The translations under genes and the position numbers were made by a program. Of a DNA stretch of 64,000 nt, positions 7,899-16,799 are shown piece after piece; the first letter of the stretch is position 1; each line of letters begins with the position of its first letter. The notes under the pieces are model-generated. The model was not told where the DNA came from. It was given only the letters and a program-made list of their open reading frames with translations, and did not search any database. The DNA comes from Mucilaginibacter lappiensis (lineage in GTDB: Bacteria > Bacteroidota > Bacteroidia > Sphingobacteriales > Sphingobacteriaceae): positions 1-64,000 of the forward strand of contig NZ_FTMG01000020.1 of assembly GCF_900155965.1 (NCBI RefSeq), read 5' to 3'.

Positions 7899-9377
7899 TT
7901 AAAATACTTGATCAAATTGATTAACGGCGTCTTTGCTTTCGAGCACAGAGTGCCCCATCAAAAACTCATCAACCTTGCGGGCTGTTTCGCGGCCCTCAGA
8001 TATGGCCCATACCACCAATGATTGCCCACGACGCATATCGCCTGCGGTAAATACTTTGCTTACGTTGGTACGGTAAACACCTTCTTTCGCTTTTACATTT
8101 TTACGTTCATCCAGCTCTACACCTAATTGCTGTATTACACCTACATGCTGTGGATGTAAAAAGCCCATAGCCAGGAATACACGCTGACAAGGTATTTCGC
8201 GCTCAGAACCTTCCACGATATTGAATTTTACCGGGCGACCCAGAAAATCCTGCTCCCACTCTACATCAACTACTTTAAGCGCTCTCAGGTTACCTTCTTC
8301 GTCGCCTAAAAACTCCAGTGTGTTTACACCCCAGAAGCGATCAGCGCCTTCTTCGTGCGAGCTGGTGGTTTTCATCACCATGGGATAAGTAGGCCATGGC
8401 ATATGCTTAGTACGTTGTTCAGGCGGCTGAAACATCACCTCAAACTGTTTGATAGAGCTTGCACCCTGGCGGTTTGATGTACCCACGCAATCAGAACCGG
8501 TGTCGCCACCGCCAATTACTACTACATCTTTTCCGGTAACTAATATATCTTCACCCTGAACCTGGATATCGCTTACGCGTTTATTTTGCTGTTTCAAAAA
8601 GTCCATCGCGAAGTGGATACCTTTTAACTCACGCCCCGGGATGTTCAGGTTACGTGGTACGGTTGAGCCACCTGCCAATACTACGGCGTCGTTATTACGT
8701 ACCAGTTCATCAGCAGCAACATTAACGCCAACCTCGCTGTTGCATTTAAATACAACACCATCTTTTTCCATCACCTCAACACGGCGCTCTACAACCCATT
8801 TTTCCAATTTAAAATCGGGGATGCCATAACGTAACAGACCTCCTGGCTTATCATCGCGTTCGTAAACGGTAACGGCATGGCCTGCTTTCGTTAACTGCGC
8901 GGCTGCAGCCAGTCCTGCCGGACCTGAACCTACCACAGCTACCTTTTTACCGGTTTTAACCAGCGGTGCGGTTTGTTTCACCAGGTTTTTCTGGTAAGCG
9001 ATCTCGATGATATGTTTCTCAATTTCCTCAATAGCTACAGCGGGTTTGTTGATACCCAACACACATGCCGACTCACACGGAGCGGGGCATATGCGGCCTG
9101 TAAACTCAGGGAAGTTATTGGTTGATGATAAAATATGGTACGCTTCTTCCCAGTTTTTACGATATACCGCATCGTTAAACTCAGGGATGATGTTTCCCAG
9201 CGGGCATCCCGAATGGCAAAACGGAATACCGCAATTCATACACCTGGCCGATTGCTGGTTCAGCTTTTCGTCTGTATATAAATTAACAAACTCTTTATAG
9301 TTTTTTACGCGTTCAGCAGCGGGAACCTTGGTTGGTAATTCCCTGTTAAACTCCTGAAATCCTGTTGGTTTTCCCAT
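7899..9377 (-). CDS. gltD: Glutamate synthase (NADPH) small subunit
   Basis: A 492-residue beta subunit. The N-terminal Cys motifs CMNCGIPFCHSGCP (residues 46-59) and CPAPCESAC near 96-104 ligate the two [4Fe-4S] clusters that carry electrons to the large subunit. VVGSGPAGLAAA near 149 is the FAD-binding Rossmann motif and VVIGGGDTGSDC near 286 the NADPH-binding one. With GltB it makes two glutamates from glutamine and 2-oxoglutarate in the cytoplasm. It starts 6 bp after the gltB stop, so the two are co-transcribed and probably translationally coupled. Confidence 0.96.
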   Translation of the reverse strand: MGKPTGFQEFNRELPTKVPAAERVKNYKEFVNLYTDEKLNQQSARCMNCGIPFCHSGCPLGNIIPEFNDAVYRKNWEEAYHILSSTNNFPEFTGRICPAPCESACVLGINKPAVAIEEIEKHIIEIAYQKNLVKQTAPLVKTGKKVAVVGSGPAGLAAAAQLTKAGHAVTVYERDDKPGGLLRYGIPDFKLEKWVVERRVEVMEKDGVVFKCNSEVGVNVAADELVRNNDAVVLAGGSTVPRNLNIPGRELKGIHFAMDFLKQQNKRVSDIQVQGEDILVTGKDVVVIGGGDTGSDCVGTSNRQGASSIKQFEVMFQPPEQRTKHMPWPTYPMVMKTTSSHEEGADRFWGVNTLEFLGDEEGNLRALKVVDVEWEQDFLGRPVKFNIVEGSEREIPCQRVFLAMGFLHPQHVGVIQQLGVELDERKNVKAKEGVYRTNVSKVFTAGDMRRGQSLVVWAISEGRETARKVDEFLMGHSVLESKDAVNQFDQVF

Positions 9378-9383
9378 TGAAAT

Positions 9384-12300
9384 TTAGCCTATTGTTTGAT
9401 ATTGTAATTTCTCTATTGCTTTTTTATACTCTTTTGGATACACTTTTACAAACTGTGTAGATGCTTGCGCCCAGTTATTCAGAATCTGTTGAGCCAGCTT
9501 GCTGCCGGTTAGGCTGATGTGCTTGCGTAACAAAGTTTGTATCTGCTCCGAATCTTGTAACGATAGCGGATCAAGATCAACCATCTCCGTGTTACAGTTT
9601 TCGGCAAAAGTACCCTCTGGATTATATACCCAGGCTATACCGCCGCTCATACCTGCCGCAAAGTTACGGCCTGTTTGTCCCAGTATCAGCGCGCGGCCAC
9701 CGGTCATGTATTCGCAACCATGGTCACCTATGCCTTCAACTACTGTTGTAGCACCCGAGTTACGTACCGCGAAACGCTCGCCTGCCATACCGCCGATGAA
9801 CAATTCGCCGGACGTAGCGCCATACAGGGCCACGTTACCAATGATGATATTGTCCTGCGGTACAAATGTGGAGTTGCCTGCCGGGTAAATAGCCAGCTGT
9901 GCTCCAGATAAACCTTTACCTACATAGTCATTAGCCTCGCCTTCCAGCTCAAAAGATAAACCTTTGGTGGCAAACGCGCCAAAACTTTGCCCGGCCGAGC
10001 CTTTGAATTTATAGTTGATAGTATTATCCGGTAATCCTGCTGATCCGTATTTTTTGGATACCTCGTTTGATAACAAAGTACCGATGGTACGGTTAACATT
10101 GATCACATCAAATGAAGCGAATACCGGGGTTTTATCTTCCAAAGCAGCTTTGGCACTTTCAACCAGTTTCCAGTCCAGTATATCGGCCATGCCATGATCC
10201 TGGCTTTCGCTGTTGTACAGGGTCATGCCTTTGGTATTGTTTACCGGGTGCAGGATGCCAGAAAGATCGATCTTTTTAGCTTTCCAGTTATCCAGGTGGT
10301 CTTTTACTTTCAGGAACTGAACGCGGCCCACCATCTCGTTAATGGTACGGAAGCCCAATTCGGCCATGATCTCACGAAGTTCTTCTGCCATAAACTTGAA
10401 CAGGTTAACCACGTGTTCAGGCTTGCCCGAGAATAATTTTCTCAGGTCAGGATCCTGTGTAGCCACACCTACCGGGCAGGTGTTCAGGTGGCATTTGCGC
10501 ATCATAATACAGCCACCGGCAACAAGAGCAGCAGTAGCCACACCCCATTCTTCGGCACCCATCAGGGCGGCAATAGCCAAATCCCTGCCGGTTTTTAACT
10601 GACCATCTGTTTGCAATACCACACGACTGCGCAATTTGTTGCGTACCAGTGTTTGGTGAGCTTCGGCTAAACCAAGCTCCCATGGTAAGCCCGCATGTTT
10701 TACTGAGCTTATAGGCGATGCGCCTGTACCACCATCATATCCCGCAATCAGGATAACATCAGCGTGAGCTTTGGCAACACCCGCGGCAATAGTACCAACA
10801 CCGGCTTTTGAAACCAGTTTTACGTTGATACGTGCGGCACGGTTAGCATTCTTTAAATCGAAAATTAGTTGCGCCAGATCCTCGATAGAATAAATATCGT
10901 GGTGCGGCGGCGGAGATATTAAACCAACGCCCGGTGTTGAGTGACGGGTTTTTGCGATCCAGTCATCAACTTTATGACCAGGTAATTGTCCGCCTTCGCC
11001 CGGTTTTGCACCCTGGGCCATTTTTATCTGTAGTTCATCGGCATTGGTCAGGTAATTGGAAGTCACCCCAAAACGTGCCGAAGCGATCTGTTTGATAGCC
11101 GAACGCATAGAATCGCCGTTTGGCAATACTTCGTAACGCATTTCGTCCTCACCGCCTTCGCCGGTATTACTTTTACCGCCTATACGGTTCATAGCGATAG
11201 CCATGGTGCTGTGCGCTTCATGCGAGATAGAACCGAATGACATGGCGCCTGTTGCAAAGCGTTTCATAATGTTTTCGGCCGGTTCAACCTCATCAATGCT
11301 GATGGCCTCACGGTGATGGGCAAAATCAAGCAGCCCACGGATGGTGAAATGCTTTTCGGTTTGCTCATTAATTACTTTAGCGTAGTTTTTATATACCTCG
11401 TAATCATTGGTACGGGTAGCATGCTGTAATAAGTGTACGGTAGTTGGGTTAAACAAGTGAGCCTCGCCCCTGCGTTTCCACTGGTAGATACCACCCTCGG
11501 GCAGTAAATTATCTGCCGCTTTGGCGCTAAAGCCAATGCGGTGTTTGCAAAGGGCTTCGCGTGCAATTTCATCCAGTCCTAAACCACCAATACGAGTAAC
11601 TGCACCAGAGAAATAACGGTCGACCACCGATTGGTTTAAACCCAATATTTCAAACACCTGCGAACCGTGGTATGATTGCAAAGTAGAGATACCCATTTTG
11701 GAGAAGATCTTCAACAAACCATCGTTTACCGATTTCACATAGTTTTTAAGCAGGTATTTGATGTCCAGACTGGTTTCCAGGCTGCCATTGTTTTTAACAG
11801 TTTCAATGGTTGATAGTGCCAGGTAAGGATTAATAGCTGTTGCACCAAAGGCCAGCAAGCAGGCAAAGTGGTGTACTTCCCAGGCATCGCCGGTTTCCAC
11901 AACCAAACCTACAGCGCCACGACGACCTTTTTTGATCAGGTGGTGATGTACGGCAGATACGGCCAGCAACGATGGTATAGGCGCATGCTCAGAATCAATG
12001 GCACGGTCTGAAAGGATCAATACCTCAAAACCATCATCGACCGCGTCTTCAGCATAGCGGCAAAGCCTGGCTATACCTTTTTCCAACGACCCCGGCATGC
12101 CATCGGCATTAAAATAAGTTTGCAGGGTTTTAGCATGAAACAGGCCGGTATCAATACTGCGTAGTTTTTCTAACTGGTGATTTTTTAATATCGGGTGTTT
12201 TAACACTACGCAATGGCAGTGCATTTTATCTTCATCCAACAGGTTACCGTTGTTACCGATGAAGGTAGCTAAACTCATCACCAAACGCTCGCGGATAGGA

Positions 12301-13901
12301 TCTATCGGCGGGTTGGTAACCTGGGCAAAAAATTGTTTAAAATAGCTTGACAGGTGTTGTGGTTTATCAGACAGGATAGCCAATGGCACATCCGTCCCCA
12401 TAGAACCTATAGGCTCTTTACCGTCAACCGCCATCGGTTTAATGATGGTATCAATATCCTCACGACTGTAACCAAAAACCTGCTGATAACGGAACACGGC
12501 AGGCTCCGAAAGACTGGCAAATGCCAGACGTGGTTCGGCCAGTTCGCTCAGGTTTATTTTATAATTCTCCAGCCAGCGGCCATAAGGTTGCTGTGTGGCA
12601 ATTTGTTGTTTAATCTCTTCGTCAGTAATAATGCGGGCTTGCTCGGTATCAATCAGCAGCATTTTGCCTGGCTGTAAACGACCCTTACGTAACACGGTGC
12701 TCTCATCAATAGCTAAAGTACCGGCTTCGGAAGCGGCAATTACACGACCATCATTGGTGATCACATAACGCAGCGGACGTAAACCGTTACGGTCAAGCAC
12801 GGCACCGACAAGTTTACCATCGGTAAAGCAGATAGCGGCAGGACCATCCCATGGCTCCATTAACGTAGCGTGGTATTCGTAGAATGCTTTTTTAACCGGA
12901 TCCATCTGCTCGTTGCCATCCCATGCTTCAGGGACCAGCATCATCATCACATGTGGCAATGAACGACCGGAGTGTAGTAAGATCTCGATGATATTATCCA
13001 GACAAGCAGAGTCGGACTGGTTATTGTCGATCACCGGCATGATCATTTCCATCTCTTCGGCACTAAAATAGGTCGAAGCATAAGATTTTAAGCCAGAATA
13101 GAACCAGTTGAGGTTACCGGTAAGGGTATTGATCTCACCGTTATGAGCAATCAGGCGGAATGGCTGCGCCAGTTTCCATGACGGAAAGGTATTGGTAGAG
13201 AAACGCGAGTGGATCATGGCAAAGCCAGATGCGATACGCGGATCGTTCAAATCTGAATAGTATTTACGCAGCTGATAGGTAGTAACCTGCCCTTTGTAAA
13301 CGATGGTTTTACATGATAACGATGTAAAATAAAAATGTTCACCAGCGCCGGGAATAGTTTCAACGATGGTTTTGTTAATATACCTTCTTAATATAAACAG
13401 TTTACGTTCAAAATCATCGGCATTGGTAATGCTTCCAGGACGGGCAATAAAAATCTGCTCCACATCCGGTTCGGCCTGACGGGCGGTTTCGCCAACGGCC
13501 ATTGAGTCAACATTTACCTTACGGTAACCTAATTTGATCAGGCCCAGCTTTTCAATAGCATTGGTGATCGCATTGCGGCAGGCTTTCTTTTGTGCCGAAT
13601 CCTTCGGAAAAAATATCATCCCCACACCGTATTCACCGGGTTCAGGCAGGCTGATCTCCAGATTTGAGCATTCTTCCATGAAAAATTCATGTGGTAGTTG
13701 TATTAATATACCCGCGCCATCGCCGGTTTCAGGATCGCATCCGCAAGCGCCGCGGTGTTCCATGTTCTCGAGCATGGTCAACGCGTCATCAATGATCTGG
13801 TATGATTTATGACCATTAATATTGGTTATAAATCCTGTTCCGCAGGAGTCGTGTTCAAATTCTGGCCGGTAAAGGCCCTGGTGGCTCTCAGTTTGATTCA
13901 T
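9384..13901 (-). CDS. gltB: Glutamate synthase large subunit
   Basis: A 1505-residue alpha subunit of normal length. Near residue 20 the sequence HDSCGTGF contains the Cys that becomes the N-terminal nucleophile of the class II glutaminase domain after removal of a short propeptide. The central and FMN domains follow (EGGEDEMRYE, KPGEGGQLPG, HHDIYSIEDLAQLI), and the [3Fe-4S] motif CHLNTCPVG lies near residue 1137. The C-terminal GXGXG beta-helix is present (GATSGELFIGGMAGERFAVRNS region). Ammonia freed from glutamine tunnels to the FMN site to aminate 2-oxoglutarate. First gene of gltBD. Confidence 0.97.
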   Translation of the reverse strand: MNQTESHQGLYRPEFEHDSCGTGFITNINGHKSYQIIDDALTMLENMEHRGACGCDPETGDGAGILIQLPHEFFMEECSNLEISLPEPGEYGVGMIFFPKDSAQKKACRNAITNAIEKLGLIKLGYRKVNVDSMAVGETARQAEPDVEQIFIARPGSITNADDFERKLFILRRYINKTIVETIPGAGEHFYFTSLSCKTIVYKGQVTTYQLRKYYSDLNDPRIASGFAMIHSRFSTNTFPSWKLAQPFRLIAHNGEINTLTGNLNWFYSGLKSYASTYFSAEEMEMIMPVIDNNQSDSACLDNIIEILLHSGRSLPHVMMMLVPEAWDGNEQMDPVKKAFYEYHATLMEPWDGPAAICFTDGKLVGAVLDRNGLRPLRYVITNDGRVIAASEAGTLAIDESTVLRKGRLQPGKMLLIDTEQARIITDEEIKQQIATQQPYGRWLENYKINLSELAEPRLAFASLSEPAVFRYQQVFGYSREDIDTIIKPMAVDGKEPIGSMGTDVPLAILSDKPQHLSSYFKQFFAQVTNPPIDPIRERLVMSLATFIGNNGNLLDEDKMHCHCVVLKHPILKNHQLEKLRSIDTGLFHAKTLQTYFNADGMPGSLEKGIARLCRYAEDAVDDGFEVLILSDRAIDSEHAPIPSLLAVSAVHHHLIKKGRRGAVGLVVETGDAWEVHHFACLLAFGATAINPYLALSTIETVKNNGSLETSLDIKYLLKNYVKSVNDGLLKIFSKMGISTLQSYHGSQVFEILGLNQSVVDRYFSGAVTRIGGLGLDEIAREALCKHRIGFSAKAADNLLPEGGIYQWKRRGEAHLFNPTTVHLLQHATRTNDYEVYKNYAKVINEQTEKHFTIRGLLDFAHHREAISIDEVEPAENIMKRFATGAMSFGSISHEAHSTMAIAMNRIGGKSNTGEGGEDEMRYEVLPNGDSMRSAIKQIASARFGVTSNYLTNADELQIKMAQGAKPGEGGQLPGHKVDDWIAKTRHSTPGVGLISPPPHHDIYSIEDLAQLIFDLKNANRAARINVKLVSKAGVGTIAAGVAKAHADVILIAGYDGGTGASPISSVKHAGLPWELGLAEAHQTLVRNKLRSRVVLQTDGQLKTGRDLAIAALMGAEEWGVATAALVAGGCIMMRKCHLNTCPVGVATQDPDLRKLFSGKPEHVVNLFKFMAEELREIMAELGFRTINEMVGRVQFLKVKDHLDNWKAKKIDLSGILHPVNNTKGMTLYNSESQDHGMADILDWKLVESAKAALEDKTPVFASFDVINVNRTIGTLLSNEVSKKYGSAGLPDNTINYKFKGSAGQSFGAFATKGLSFELEGEANDYVGKGLSGAQLAIYPAGNSTFVPQDNIIIGNVALYGATSGELFIGGMAGERFAVRNSGATTVVEGIGDHGCEYMTGGRALILGQTGRNFAAGMSGGIAWVYNPEGTFAENCNTEMVDLDPLSLQDSEQIQTLLRKHISLTGSKLAQQILNNWAQASTQFVKVYPKEYKKAIEKLQYQTIG

Positions 13902-14295
13902 CGTAAAATTTAAACCAGTTTTATAAAAAGGGTGTAACTACGAAATTACTAAATACTACATAAATTATAAAATCATCGGTTATTTTTCAAAATCTCTAAA
14001 AAATCCATTACCAAAGCAATGTTCATTTAACAAATCCATAACAAAAAATATAGATTATTATGATTACCTAAATCAAACACGGCATTTTGTTATTTAGAAT
14101 CGATATAAAGTTGCACAAACAAAGCAATATTCAGTTATAGCAGCGGTAATTATTATTATAACAGAATTTAATTTTGTGCAATTTATCTATGTATCCTATA
14201 GGATAACCTTCAATTTAAAATAGTGTATCATCTACGTTAAGGCTACATTTAACCTAAATTTTAGAATTGTTAACTTCGCACAAAATTTAAAACTG
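13902..14295. promoter_or_regulatory. Divergent promoter region between gltB and GmhB-like gene
   Basis: An AT-rich 394-bp gap with no ORF. It holds a perfect 14-bp palindrome TATCCTATAGGATA at 14192-14205 and, for the plus-strand gene, a -7-like TAACTTCG at 14271-14278, 17 bp before the ATG. No convincing -7 box for gltB was found on the minus strand. The palindrome could be an operator for either gene. Confidence 0.45.
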
Positions 14296-14787
14296 ATGCC
14301 AGCAAAAAATAAAGCCGTTTTTTTAGATCGTGATGGGGTACTTAACCAGGAAATGGGCGACTATGTGCGCCGTCTGGAGGATTTTCATATCCTGGATAAT
14401 TTTGAAGCACTGAAAACCCTGCAGGATCGCGGTTACATTTTGTTGGTAGCAACCAACCAGGGTGGCCTGGCCAAAGGCTGGTATACCGAAGAGGAGCTCG
14501 CTAAAATGCATAGTCTGCTGAAAGAAACCTACCACGAACACGGTGTAGAGATAACCGACTTTTTTTATTGCCCGCACCATCCCTTGTTTACCGGCGATTG
14601 TGATTGCCGCAAGCCCAAACCGGGTTTATTATTACAAGGTATTGCCAAATATGATATCGATCCGTCAAAGTCATATTTCATTGGCGATCGTGAGCGTGAT
14701 GTGGAAGCCGGAACAGCCGCCGGTGTTAAAGGTATATTAATAGACAGCGATCAGCCGATAAGTACGGTGCTGGATTTGATTAATTAA
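14296..14787 (+). CDS. gmhB: HAD-IIIA phosphatase, D-glycero-D-manno-heptose-1,7-bisphosphate 7-phosphatase type
   Basis: A 163-residue HAD-superfamily enzyme. Motif I is FLDRDGVLNQE, motif II VATNQGG, and motif IV FIGDRERDVEAG. The zinc-binding loop CPHHPLFTGDCDCRKP (residues 95-110) is characteristic of GmhB, which removes the 7-phosphate from heptose bisphosphate in lipopolysaccharide core or S-layer heptose synthesis. No other heptose genes are nearby, so the substrate remains inferred; the N-terminal half of HisB in this window is a related fold. It is followed by a pyrimidine-rich repeat. Confidence 0.8.
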   Translation: MPAKNKAVFLDRDGVLNQEMGDYVRRLEDFHILDNFEALKTLQDRGYILLVATNQGGLAKGWYTEEELAKMHSLLKETYHEHGVEITDFFYCPHHPLFTGDCDCRKPKPGLLLQGIAKYDIDPSKSYFIGDRERDVEAGTAAGVKGILIDSDQPISTVLDLIN

Positions 14788-14788
14788 G

Positions 14789-14872
14789 AGCCCCACCCAA
14801 CCCTCACCGGAAGGGAGGGCTTTAAAATATCTTCCAAAAGTCTCCCCTTCCGGGGGAGATTTAGAGGGGGCT
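14789..14872. repeat. CCCCTCCC/GGGGGAG inverted repeat
   Basis: AGCCCCACCCAACCCTCACC at 14789 pairs imperfectly with CCGGGGGAGATTTAGAGGGG at 14850-14872; internal GGAAGGGAGGG and TCTCCCCTTCC form a second stem. Sister copy at 17659-17761 inside the his operon, and related pieces at 3340-3600. Confidence 0.75.
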
Positions 14873-14940
14873 GGTTTAAACTTTTTTAAAACATTTTTGG
14901 CCTGTACAACTTTTACCACTATTAACCAGCAACATCACAC

Positions 14941-16455
14941 ATGCAACTAAACCGCTATTTAAAAAACTACGATACTTTTATAGCCGCGCTGCTTGGATTT
15001 TTTGCTGTGCGTATATTTTGCAGTTATAGCGGTATCGGTATTTCACCAGATTCGATAATGTATGTGAGCGCTGCCCGTAGTCTGAACACCAACGGCACGC
15101 TGCAAACGTTTAATCACCTGCCCATAGTTGATTTCCCGGTATTCTATCCTATTTTCCTGGGCGCTATCAAATTCATTACCCGTATTGATCCGGTTATTTT
15201 TGGATCGGTATTGAACGGGTTGATGTTTGCCACCTTAATATACTTCAGTGGGTGGATTATGCACCGCTTTGTGCCTACATCGCGCATTTATAAATGGCTG
15301 ATACTGGTGGCCATTATACTAAGCCCAGCCTTGCTGCAGGTATACTCCTATTTATGGTCTGAGACTTTGTTTATTCTCGAAACCCTGATGTTCCTGGTAG
15401 CCTTCAGGCAATATCTTTTAAAACACACCCTTAAACCGCTATTAGTAGCCGCCATTATTGCTGCCATAGGCTGTGTTACCCGTTATGCCGCGGTTACCAT
15501 TGTGGGCACCGGCGGTTTGCTTTTACTGCTGGATCGGGTACTTCCGCTTAAAAAGAAGATAATCCATATTATTATATATGGATTGGTTTGTATATCGCTG
15601 CTGGTGAGTAACCTGTTGTTTAATGCCTTTATGTCTGGCACTACGACCGGGCCTCGGGAGCCTTCTATCACTTCCTTTGGTAAAAACCTGTACTATTTTG
15701 GTACTGTGATGTGCGACTGGATGGGCTTCACCGCAAATCAATATTACCTGGCTACGCCGATTGCTACCATCATGTTACTGGGTTTTATAGCGGCGCTGGC
15801 TTACAATTACTATCGCCGCAAGCTGGATAGTTTTGAAAATCTGGCCATTACCTTTGCTTTGGTTTATGGCTTGTTCATTCTCATTTCCTCCACCTTTTCG
15901 CGCTACGAGCGTATCAATCACCGTTTATTGGCACCTATTTTTATTCCGGCGCTTTGGGGTTATACCAGTTGGGGCTTGCTCATCCTCAAGAAGATCACCA
16001 ATATAACTACCAACCGCATAGTGGCCGCTATATTTATAATAATGATGCTGGGTTTTGTAACCAAAGAGTTTTTGATTGACAAAGCCCGCTACAGCGACCA
16101 GATAGCCGACCAATATGGTAATCCCGGTTACACTGATGATAGCTGGCTCGAATCGCCTTTTGCCGCTTATCTGAAACAGATTGATAAAAGCATGTTTAAG
16201 CCAAAGGTTACCATTTATACCGATGCGCATGAGGCTGTTTATTTCTTCTCGGGCATGTCGTCATACCTGGTGCCGCATAGGTTCTTTAAAAAAGACATTG
16301 CCAGTTTCTACAAAAAGAAACATTTTTACCTCATCTGGTTCAACGTACTGGAAAACCCGGAGCTGATCAATCTAAAAGATATCCAAAAAGTAAAATCACT
16401 CCAATTGATCAAGGATTTTGGTGAAGAAGGTGCTATTTACGAGTATGAGGAGTAA
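14941..16455 (+). CDS. Multi-pass membrane glycosyltransferase-like protein (GT39/ArnT-like)
   Basis: A 504-residue protein with about ten hydrophobic segments and a soluble C-terminal part of about 120 residues. The first periplasmic loop ISPDSIMYVSAARSLNTNG (residues 34-52) has the acidic residue where PMT/ArnT/GT39 enzymes bind the metal and polyprenyl-phosphate sugar donor. Such enzymes move a sugar from a lipid carrier to a lipid or protein on the outer face of the inner membrane. Substrate and acceptor are unknown. The assignment rests on topology and this loop rather than clear sequence identity. Confidence 0.6.
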   Translation: MQLNRYLKNYDTFIAALLGFFAVRIFCSYSGIGISPDSIMYVSAARSLNTNGTLQTFNHLPIVDFPVFYPIFLGAIKFITRIDPVIFGSVLNGLMFATLIYFSGWIMHRFVPTSRIYKWLILVAIILSPALLQVYSYLWSETLFILETLMFLVAFRQYLLKHTLKPLLVAAIIAAIGCVTRYAAVTIVGTGGLLLLLDRVLPLKKKIIHIIIYGLVCISLLVSNLLFNAFMSGTTTGPREPSITSFGKNLYYFGTVMCDWMGFTANQYYLATPIATIMLLGFIAALAYNYYRRKLDSFENLAITFALVYGLFILISSTFSRYERINHRLLAPIFIPALWGYTSWGLLILKKITNITTNRIVAAIFIIMMLGFVTKEFLIDKARYSDQIADQYGNPGYTDDSWLESPFAAYLKQIDKSMFKPKVTIYTDAHEAVYFFSGMSSYLVPHRFFKKDIASFYKKKHFYLIWFNVLENPELINLKDIQKVKSLQLIKDFGEEGAIYEYEE

Positions 16456-16456
16456 T

Positions 16457-16530
16457 TTGGATTTGGGATGTTCGATTTCGGATTTACGAATTGGAAAATA
16501 GATCCATTGAATCCTAAATTTTAAAATAAA
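16457..16530. repeat. GATTTCGGATTT-word repeat, left part
   Basis: The words GATTTGGGATGTTCGATTTCGG and GGATTTACG here are complementary to the tandem TCCGAAA units that follow at 16531, so the two parts can form an imperfect hairpin. The same vocabulary occurs at 30690-30812 and 53385-53425. Confidence 0.6.
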
Positions 16531-16595
16531 TCCGAAATCCGAAATCCGAAATCCGAAATCCGAAATCCGAAATCCGAAATCCGAAATCCGAAATC
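16531..16595. repeat. Tandem repeat, nine copies of TCCGAAA
   Basis: Nine uninterrupted perfect copies of the 7-mer TCCGAAA (16531-16593) plus TC. The array ends about 10 bp upstream of the proposed -33 element of the his promoter. Perfect short tandem repeats of this kind can change copy number by replication slippage. Confidence 0.95.
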
Positions 16596-16605
16596 AAAAT
16601 AAATT

Positions 16606-16634
16606 TTGATTTAAAAAACATCTGTCTATATTTG
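16606..16634 (+). promoter_or_regulatory. Promoter of the histidine operon
   Basis: TTG at 16606-16608 (within TTTTG), an 18-bp spacer and TATATTTG at 16627-16634 match the Bacteroidota -33/-7 pattern. Transcription would start near 16640, about 27 nt before the leader ORF and 160 nt before hisG. Confidence 0.65.
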
Positions 16635-16666
16635 CGACAGCTAATCCATAGTTTTACTATATAAAA

Positions 16667-16726
16667 ATGAACGGCATCGCACTACATCATCTTCATCTGC
16701 ATCACCACCATGTGGTGATCAGCTAA
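16667..16726 (+). CDS. His operon leader peptide (19 aa, seven His)
   Basis: An ATG-TAA ORF too short for routine gene callers. Its product reads MNGIALHHLHLHHHHVVIS: seven of 19 residues are His, at positions 7, 8, 10 and 12-15. It lies between the his promoter and hisG. In enterobacteria, hisL leader peptides with consecutive His codons couple translation speed to transcription termination, so this ORF very probably senses charged tRNA-His. Codons are both CAT and CAC. The peptide itself likely has no function beyond its translation. Chance occurrence in this exact place is very unlikely. Confidence 0.88.
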   Translation: MNGIALHHLHLHHHHVVIS

Positions 16727-16774
16727 TATGTATGTTTCTACGCGAAATAACAACCTCCGTTTATACTCTTTTTT
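16701..16774 (+). promoter_or_regulatory. Candidate attenuator structures of the his leader
   Basis: ATCACCAC (16701-16708, within the His codons) pairs perfectly with GTGGTGAT (16712-16719), an 8-bp hairpin that a ribosome translating the His codons would open. ATGAACGG at the leader start (16667-16674) can pair with CCGTTTAT (16757-16764, one G-U), which ends four bases before a run of six T (16769-16774). No compact GC-rich terminator is visible, so the switch mechanism is uncertain. Confidence 0.45.
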
Positions 16775-16799
16775 ATCATAGTTTCTTAAATTCAATCTT

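Noticed and set aside
14296..14787. HAD phosphatase as a stand-alone histidinol phosphatase of the his operon
   Set aside because: The zinc loop CPHH...CDC is GmhB-like, and HisB in this operon already carries a phosphatase domain.
16531..16595. CRISPR array
   Set aside because: Units are 7 bp with no spacers; it is a simple tandem repeat.
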